Assembly: GCA_964058845.1 (NCBI GenBank)
Contig: CAXKVR010000391.1
Location: 1 to 55,083 of the forward strand
Direction of reading: 5' to 3'
Origin: Carex sylvatica
Taxonomy: Eukaryota > Streptophyta > Magnoliopsida > Poales > Cyperaceae
DNA length: 55,083 nucleotides
Part shown: positions 48,115 through 55,083 of the stretch, in pieces
How the letters are laid out: every line of letters starts with the position of its first letter
Position numbering within the stretch: the stretch's first letter is position 1
The notes under the pieces: generated by a model
Databases searched by the model: none
What the model was told of the DNA's origin: nothing
What the model saw: only the letters and a program-made list of their open reading frames with translations
Translations under genes and position numbers: made by a program

Positions 48115-48523
48115 ATGGAGCGTGCACGTACACAGAGGCTCTTCTCCTCGTTCTTTCTCTTGTTATTGGTGCTCGCTTCATCTGGTTTATAATTTTAATT
48201 AATTTGCATTCTTCTTTTCTATTCTATATATATATTCCTTCTTGTATTCCATCTTCTATTCTGATGGAGCGTGCACTTTCACAGAGGCACCGGTAGCGGT
48301 GGAGGCCGGTGGAACATGCGATATCGAGAACCCGCTGATACGTGACTGCACCTGGACTATGAAGACTTGTAGGCCTGATCCTATGTGCGTGGCTAATATT
48401 TTTAATTGTCCCATTAAGTGTGTGCTTAAGAATATGTGTGTCTCTATGTGCGTCAGGCAAGGCTACGAGGGCGGCAGGTGCAGCACTGATCAAAGTCGCT
48501 GCCTTTGCACCAAGAAGTGTTGA
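48115..48523 (+). CDS. Secreted cysteine-rich defensin-like peptide, two exons
   Basis: Exon 1 (48115-48184; an in-frame ATG also sits at 48112) encodes a signal peptide: basic start MERARTQR then FFLLLLVLASS. Exon 2 (48285-48523) follows acceptor TTTCACAG in phase 1 and ends at TGA. The product is 102 aa. The mature part has 12 cysteines, and its last half fits a cysteine-stabilised alpha-beta fold: C-x3-C, GRC, then CLC-TKKC at the C-terminus. Families of this kind act outside the cell in defence or in pollen and seed signalling; the exact role is unknown. The signal exon plus one intron within the region after the signal peptide is the usual DEFL gene layout. Exon 2 read alone from an upstream ATG would lack the signal peptide. 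Confidence 0.7.
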
Positions 48524-49083
48524 TATATATGATTTCTAATGCACCAATTATATATGTATTTTAACCTTTTTCAATGAACCAATTCTGTATGTAATCTTTG
48601 CACTTTCCTTTGATGTGTTCATTTTCTTTTCTTTTTTTCAAGCACCAACTACGTACATCAATTGAAATATTCTAAATTATTGCTTATTTCTCCATCAAAG
48701 CAATTAAATTCCATCTCTATCCTATTTTTAGTTAAAAGATACTCTTTTCCCATCAAAATACTCAAATCTCTTTTTTCCCCCATTTTAAATTGAAATAATT
48801 TCATATTTCCCAATCAAAAACCTCAAATTTTCTAATTTTTCACGAACTAAAATACTTTCCTAATTTTACATATTTTTATTATATCTGAAAATTTTAAATG
48901 ATTACTTATATTTAAAAGTTTCAGATTTAACAATTATAAAGGATAACAGAAAAACATTTTAATTTAAAATGATTTTCAATTATTTTTTCCTAATACAAGG
49001 AGGAATTTTGTAATAATATTGTTTATTTGTCAACTCCAATTCAATTTATGGAATTAGATTTGTTTCAGAAAAGAAAAAAAATT
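48524..49083. other. 3' flank, no gene seen
   Basis: AT-rich presumed 3' UTR and intergenic DNA. No clear polyadenylation signal beyond AATGAACC-type text. Confidence 0.35.
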
Positions 49084-49140
49084 CAAACCTTCGCAATGAC
49101 GGGAGCAAAACCCGTTGCCTTACCGCTTGACGATGCCTGA
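49084..49140 (-). pseudogene. Degraded tRNA-Gln(UUG)-like sequence, plastid type
   Basis: On minus the sequence reads CGTCAAGCGGTAAGGCAACG, then GGTTTTGCTCCCGTC, with an anticodon arm ACGGG-TTTTGCT-CCCGT whose loop positions 3-5 are TTG. D-arm and anticodon arm closely follow plastid trnQ-UUG. The T-arm is broken after GAAGGTTTGAA and the acceptor stem is gone. It is probably a small plastid-DNA insertion or a SINE derived from such a tRNA. Confidence 0.4.
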
Positions 49141-49926
49141 TTTTTTTATATTAAAATTATTCTATAATGATATTATTTATTTGTCAACCCCAATTAAATT
49201 TATGAATTTTAATTCGTTTCATACAAAAGAAAGTTGGGACGGAAGGATCCGTCCCTTTCTTACTATCCTATAATAAATAAGAGAATTTGGGTTTTATCCA
49301 AAGAGCTTTCAACAAAATCACATAAAAAACTGAACATAACTGTTTGATCTGTATTAAGATTCATACAAATAGATTTAAAATTTTATAAATTTAAATTGCT
49401 TTATGAATCTAAATGTCCATGTAAATTTTAACACAAATCAAACAATTTAGGATTAACTTTGGGTGAGCCTCCACACTAAATAAAATGGCATCTATTTAAT
49501 TATTTTACATATTACAATAATAGAAATCATCTTTCAATTGAAACGAATGACAATAATTTTACATGTGAACGCTAGACGAAGTGTAAGCAAAATGAAGAAT
49601 TAATATTTGAATATTTTTCGATATAAAAGGAGATACTAAATCACAAATAGGAACAGAAGTTCGGATTAGTATATCTAGCATAGAAGACCATTTAGCATCA
49701 CAAAAGGGAACAAAAGTTTTGAAACCCATGCAAATTTAAAACATAAATAAAAAGAAGCCTAGCTATGTAGCATAGTGGCAGCAATAGCACCAGGGGGCAG
49801 ATCTCAGTGCATTGGAAAGGTGGGTAAGCCACTTCTATGATTTTAAAATTTTAGTTATGTATATTGAAATTTAATTAAATTTAATTTTTTTCAAAACTTT
49901 CTATATAGTTCAACTCTCCTCAATAT
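49141..49926. other. Gene-free stretch
   Basis: About 60 bases at 49175-49235 repeat the flank of the tRNA-like sequence (CAACCCCAATTAAATTTATG against CAACTCCAATTCAATTTATG at 49031) and then run into GGGACGGAAGGATCCGTCCC, an inverted CGTCCC stem resembling the missing tRNA 3' end. Nothing coding. Confidence 0.35.
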
Positions 49927-50010
49927 AATAAAAGGTATACTTGTAGTGTAGTGGTTAGATCCCTATTTTGTAGTTGAGAAGTATTGGTTTCAAATTCCAC
50001 TCGCCACATT
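49927..50010 (+). mobile_element. tRNA-derived SINE relic
   Basis: TTGTAGTGTAGTGGTTAGAT (A-box-like) is followed 35-40 bases later by GGTTTCAAATTCCACTCGCC, a degraded B box. The layout parallels the units at 44583-44909 but on plus, with much decay. Confidence 0.4.
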
Positions 50011-50414
50011 ATGTATTTTAATTTTCAGCTCTTTTTATTAAAAATTTCTAGTTCCGACTCTAAATAGTACATAGCACGTAGCGATGATAACGGTAACAGC
50101 TATAATGATTGTAGCTGAATTAGCAAATTTTATTCCATAACAAAAATTTTATGATCCAAAAAAGCTATAGCGTAACTATAGCTAACTATTTGAAACACTG
50201 AATAGTACAAATCAATCGAATATTAATTAAAGATATTCCACTCAGAAAGCTCTCAGCAGGTGAATCTATTAATGTGCAACTTTGATACATGATCATGACT
50301 GACGCTATTATTTGGATATCTCAATGTATATGCTACCCATAATATAGTTTATATTTATTGGCAGAACAGTACATAATGCTGACAAGTTAATATTTATTTA
50401 TTTATTTTGAAAGT

Positions 50415-51250
50415 TCGGGGAAATGTTGCCTTGTGTATTGTGCCATAATTCGGTTTTGGGCTCAGTTATTGGTTTTTATTGGGCCACGTTGGACAGGAAA
50501 TTTTGTTCTATAGGCCCAAATCTGATTAAGTTGGGCCGATCTGAGCCTAGGCTAAGAAGAAAATTGTGCTCAAGCTAGGGCCCAAATAACATATCTTATA
50601 TTGAGCTTAAATTGTGCCTCCTGGACCACAGAACAACTTTTTGTAGGTATAGTGATATTATGAAGTGAAAAAAAAAATTGTATATTTTTACAATAAAGTA
50701 TTTTCATAGTATAATTTTTGTTTGATAAGAAGATTCATGAATTATTTCAAATTTTGATGTTGGTGAATACTACGTAAAAAAACATTTGCACAAATACGAC
50801 AGATCGACTTGAGCTTGCACCTCATAGTGTGTAAGGCTGACTACAGACAGAAATGCAGTTTGGGGAAATGTTCCCTGATTTAATGTGCCATAATTCGCTC
50901 CTGTTGGGCTCAATTATTAGTTCTTATTGGGCCGTCGTGGGACAGGAAATTTTGTTCAATAGTCCCAAATATGTGATCTTATTGAGCCTAAAATAGCAAG
51001 AAAATTGTGGTAAAGGCCCAAATATCTTATCTTGTTGTTTGTACGTTGACCCTTAAATTGTGCTCACTGGGCCGAAAATTCCCATTTGTGACTAACGTCA
51101 CTGCTCTGTGGGGGCCACAGGACTCCAATCAAAGAATAACTGTTGGCTGCTCCTGGACCACAGAACAACTTTTCGTGGTACGGTGCCTCTGAAGTGGAAA
51201 ACAATTGTATGGTATATTAATTTCTACAAGAAAGTATTTTTATATTTTAA
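50415..51250 (+). repeat. Diverged tandem direct duplication, noncoding
   Basis: The block 50415-50710 (GGGGAAATGTTGCC, TTATTGGGCC, GACAGGAAATTTTGTTC, TGGACCACAGAACAACTTTT) is repeated in order at 50855-51250, about 445-520 bp later. The second copy has extra internal sequence. Several TTGGGCC/GGGCC motifs resemble TCP-type site II promoter elements, but no gene start follows that I can support. Confidence 0.65.
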
Positions 51251-52259
51251 TTTGTATGATAATAAATAGCGTTTGGAAAAAAAAAGTAATCATGTTTGAC
51301 AACCTTAATTTCGATAGAGAATAAAATAATTAATTATTTTGAATGGGAGTTTTTTTTATCCAATCCAAGCTTCTTGGTGTTGTCCAATTAATGTTGACAA
51401 CAATAGTGCATATATTGCTTCCAATTGTACTTAATTCCCATGCATACAAAATTCAGAAAATTATAATTATTGTAGGTATGTGTACAATTAATGTAACGGC
51501 GGGAGGAATATATTTATTGAAAGATGATTAAATTAATTGACAACTCTAGCTAGCTACCATAACATATTGGAGGAGCTAGTACTACCATTTAATTTAAAAA
51601 TATCTTATTTTGTCGTTTTTACAATAATTAAAAAAAGAATTTAAATATTTAATTTTCAATTAAAATAACTAATTAATTAATCAATAATTCATTAAGGGGC
51701 TGAATACGTACTGCTAAGAGAGAGACGAATGGAATCATGCATGATATGATATGATATGATATGATATGATATGATATATTATGATATGATTGCAATAATT
51801 AATTAATGTTGAGTCTTCTGATTTTTGAGGAATTAATAAAGACATATTGCAATTTGTGACAAGATCGAGTTCTAACTTTATCAAAACGCACATGCATATA
51901 TGTTAGCTAGCTAGTTTGCTTGTGATTGAGTGCATGACACACTCCTATCCGGCTTTCTAATAAATGTGATATAATTATTAAGGAGCTTAATTAATATACT
52001 AATATTTAGAAAATATATATCGTTAATTCATAAGTGTCTTAATTAGTTAATTATCATGTTCCGACAAACTGAAGCAAGAAGAAAATGATACATTAATTAA
52101 TTAACCAAGAGAAAGCATTGTGGACAACATAATATTATACAGGAAAACAAATCAAAAGGACCGACAACATAATATTACGTAATAGCACGAAGAAATTAAA
52201 GAGGGAATAAATATTCAAGTGCTGTGAGGACAACACTTATATATAGAAATGAAAGTTAA
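51251..52259. other. Gene-free stretch 3' of the receptor kinase gene
   Basis: AT-rich intergenic DNA, including an (ATGAT)n microsatellite. It presumably includes the 3' UTR of the minus-strand kinase gene at its right end. Confidence 0.4.
51740..51790. repeat. (ATGAT)n microsatellite
   Basis: About nine pentamers of ATGAT with one interruption (ATATT). Confidence 0.9.
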
Positions 52260-55083
52260 TTAACGACCGACAGCAATGCTCTCCTCAGCTTCCTTATCTA
52301 TATTGAAGCTTGTATGCTCAATATCTATTTCATTGTGGGACTGTTCGCCGAGCAGAGTCTCGGTTTCTTGCCGATGAAGGATGCTTATTTGATGAAGCTC
52401 TTCCACTACTTCCTTCATCGTAGGTCGCTCTTCCCCTTTCAAACGTAGACATGCCTTAGCCAGTTCAGCAACTGCCCTGATTAATTTCATGTCATCTTCA
52501 TGTTTAATTTCATCATCTAGAAGCTCTTGCATTTCGTTCTCTTCTATAGCAGAAAGGAAGCGAGATGAAAGAGTCTGCGCTTCTTCTTCTGATGCATCAA
52601 AATGAATGACAGACTTGCTGGTTAGGAGCTCTAGAAGAACCACACCGAAGCTGTACACGTCGCTCTTGTCAGTCAGTTTGCAAGATTGCATGTATTCTGG
52701 ATCAAGGTACCCGAACGTTCCTTGCACAAGTGTGACCAATTGGGCCTCACCTGTTGGAGCTAGAATGGAGGCTCCAAAATCGGACACCTTTGCCGTGTAA
52801 TTTTGGTCCAAGAGAATATTTGCAGACTTCACATCTCCATGGAAAATCGGTGGAGATGCTGACGTGTGCAAATATTCAAGTGCTTGTGCTGATTCATGTG
52901 CAATCTTTAGACGGGTTGTGAGAGAAATGTTTAATCCTTGCTTTTTGTAATGGATATAATGATTTAGAGTACCGTTAGGGATGAACTCGTATATTAGTAT
53001 AGGAACCTCGACCTCTAAACAACAACCTAGGAGCTTTACAATGTTCTTGTGGTTAATCTGCGAGAGAATAAGCATCTCTTTTCCGAATTCTTTCTTTTTA
53101 CTCTCGTTCACTATCTTACACTTTTTAATGGCAACCGTTTCATCTCTTAGAGTTCCTTTGTAGACAGTGCCATGGCCTCCATGACCAACAATATTTGCAC
53201 TATCAAAATTGTTTGTTGCCTCTTCTACTTGTTGCTTTGTGAAGATTGTAAAACCAAACCCCTGATTTGATTTCATATTCTCCAATAGAATCCACCCTCC
53301 GTGTTGTTGGAAGTACTTCTCTTTTACTTCAGAAAGATTTCTTCTTTCCAGGACCACATATATAGCAAGGGCAAGAAATGATAAAGTGACAATACCAGCG
53401 CAAGTTCCTACAATATTTAGTGCAAGTAAATACATTATATTCAAATTATTTGGTTGTACACATTCTACATTCTGTGTATAAGTTAATTTCTTAAGTATAA
53501 TCATACAAACTAGAAGACAATGAAATGATCCAACATGTGGGACATATGTCCTGGTAATAAAATCTTTGCCGGAAGGATATATTAATATGGTACCAGGGTG
53601 CACCATTTAATACTTGAAATATTTACTAGCCATCTGGCACTCCTCACTTGTATCATTATTAATTTATTTTTTTCCATTAATTTCATCGATATTTATGAAT
53701 TTCCAATTTAAACAGAAACAGGATGCAAGAAGAAGCCAAATCAGAATTGAATGCTAGGCTGAAGGTACAGTGCCTCCTATGTACTTGCTGCTCATTTCCC
53801 AATTCTCCTTATTTTAAGAATATAGAGTTATTTCTATTGCTTAAAAATTTAATAATTGCAATTTGAGCTGCTAGATCAAAGTACTGGTATAGTAAGGCGC
53901 AGTTTATAGATATATATATATATTTTTTTTTTATGAAGTTAGAGCATCAAACCATTGTAGGAATTATTGGTATCGGTATCGGTATCGGGATCGGGATTGG
54001 TCCCGGTCGATACTGATACGGGATCGGAGTATCGACCGGTATCGGCCGATTCGGATCGAAAAATCGGACTTTTTGGCTAGAAACTTGTTTTACACTAAAA
54101 AATAAGAAAAATTTGATAAAAAGTTAATTTGTCAATAATTTATGTTTAGATAAATGATTACAATCAAATAATCCATTAATACAATATAATACAAGCATTA
54201 AAACTATAAACACACTCTTTCGCTGCCAAAAACTATGTCGTGTTGGCTGGATCACTTCATCGTCGTTTGTATTATGATAAAAATAGAAATATTGTTGTTC
54301 GGAACAAAAAAAAAGACATTGTAGAACCAAATGAAATATTATTAACATCTTTAATCATGGGTTCATATTTTTCTATTTCAGCATAGCTGATACTAGATAC
54401 TCTATTTAATCAATGAATGTGACGAGTTTGCAGTATGTGCATAGTTTATACTATATTTAATCAATTACGGGTTGAAGTTTTCAGACGAATAATGATCAGA
54501 ATCAGACCATAATAGCAGAAATTGGACGAAAAACAGAAAATCCGTGAGCATCGGCTCAGTATCGGATTGGTGTCGGCCGATACCGATACGTATCGGCCGA
54601 TCCGGATTGGTATCGGCCGATAATTCCTACTATGCATCAAACCACATTAAAGCCACATTAAAGTTAATAACATACCTATAATTGGTGCCACATTGAGTTC
54701 GCATTCTCTCGTATTGTTATGCTTAATATGCCAACCGAAAGGACAAGAGCACCGATATCCTCCTTCAAAATTGTGACACTTTCCTCGCTTTGAGCATGCA
54801 TTTTGGTTGGCACATTCGTCGATATCTGCATATTAGCATATATAAATATACCATAATATCTAAGATGCCTACAAAAAATAAAAACAAAGAGAACAAGAGT
54901 ACGAGAGAGTGCGATAGAAATTAGACCTTGACAGCCTCCATCAAGGTAAGGATTGCCTTCATATCCATGGCTGCAGTTGCAGAGATATCCCCAGTCACTA
55001 GCATTCAAACAGTGACTGTTATTGCTAATGCAAGCATTGGTGGGTCTGTGTCTCAGTGCGATGTTGCATGATTGAGTGTTCAA
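52260..55083 (-). CDS. WAK-like receptor kinase, 3' part (runs off right edge)
   Basis: Exons on minus: 55083-54927 (partial), 54825-54676, 53407-52260; all phases agree (each intron splits a codon after its first base). The first exon gives the end of an EGF-like repeat (CLNASDWGYLCNCSHGYEGN). The second is a calcium-binding EGF (DIDECANQNACSKRGKCHNF, then CSCPFGW). The third holds a membrane span (IVTLSFLALAIYVVL), juxtamembrane LERRNLSEVKEKYFQQHGG and a Ser/Thr kinase: glycine loop GHGGHGTVYKG, VAIKK lysine, catalytic loop HGDVKSANILLD, KVSDFGAS and GTFGYLDPEY, ending ...SIAVGR-TAA. WAKs bind pectin or oligogalacturonides at the wall and signal growth or defence. The catalytic loop has HGD where HRD is usual. 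The continuous frame above 53407 up to 53606 is intron read-through. Confidence 0.92.
53408..54675 (-). other. Large intron of the WAK-like gene
   Basis: The intron is GT-AG: donor ATAG|GTATGTT (minus, at 54675) and acceptor ATATTGTAG (at 53408). Its position, between EGF-Ca and the transmembrane-kinase exon, is the usual WAK intron position. About 680 bases are a transposon insertion. Confidence 0.85.
53955..54633. mobile_element. Non-autonomous DNA transposon, 679 bp, 11-bp direct flanks
   Basis: Left end TTGTAGGAATTATTGGTATC and right end (reverse complement) ATAGTAGGAATTATCGGCCG form imperfect inverted repeats. The element is flanked by identical GCATCAAACCA at 53944-53954 and 54634-54644. 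The interior is dense with GGTATCGG/CCGATACC motifs near both ends and has no transposase. An 11-bp duplication suggests a MULE-type rather than hAT (8-bp) element. Confidence 0.75.

Noticed and set aside
53408..53606. N-terminal 66 codons of the long frame ending at 53606 as part of the kinase
   Set aside because: An acceptor at 53408 joins in phase to the EGF exon and gives a normal WAK membrane segment; the upstream residues are intron read-through.

Overview
The window is nuclear DNA of a flowering plant, probably a dicot. The evidence is AT-rich intergenic sequence, spliced genes with GT-AG introns, a Ty1-copia element, MULE, CACTA and SINE elements, a B3 domain, plant-type methyl-CpG-binding domains (MBD), a cysteine-rich secreted peptide and a wall-associated-kinase-like receptor. 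I cannot name the species. Most of the window is repeats. Only three loci look like potentially functional host genes.

Layout. 1-3374: 3' end of a Ty1-copia retrotransposon (pol plus 3' LTR), inserted into satellite DNA. 3375-14993: about 143 tandem copies of an 81-bp satellite. 14994-18370: gene-poor. 18370-33090: a large, decayed inverted duplication. Its left arm (about 18370-21540, genes on minus) holds a dead gene with two DLN/EAR-like exons and an MBD exon. Its right arm (about 23100-33090, genes on plus) has expanded: a promoter-proximal sequence became an array of about 11 units of roughly 195 bp, and a 1.33-kb MULE inserted. 31226-36424: a nine-exon gene whose exon phases all agree. 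It is predicted to encode about 442 aa with the order B3 - MBD - MBD - basic tail. The second MBD came from a tandem duplication of about 2.1 kb. Its last two exons lie between 331-bp inverted repeats with one mismatch seen. 37290-38769: a foldback MULE with a 9-bp target duplication. 38779-48100: transposon debris (CACTA ends, a copia relic on minus, tandem SINE copies) and AT-rich DNA. 48115-48523: a two-exon secreted cysteine-rich (defensin-like) peptide gene. 48524-52259: noncoding, with tRNA-like relics and a diverged direct duplication. 52260-55083: a WAK-like receptor kinase on minus, running off the right edge, with a small DNA transposon in its large intron.

The most notable object is the B3-MBD-MBD gene. 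It joins a sequence-specific DNA-binding domain to two methyl-CpG-binding-type domains. Nearby paralogous exons carry DLN-type repression-like motifs, so the family may read DNA methylation and recruit a repressor. That function is inference; the splice model and domain order are read directly from the sequence. All coordinates and identities were worked out by eye without alignment software.
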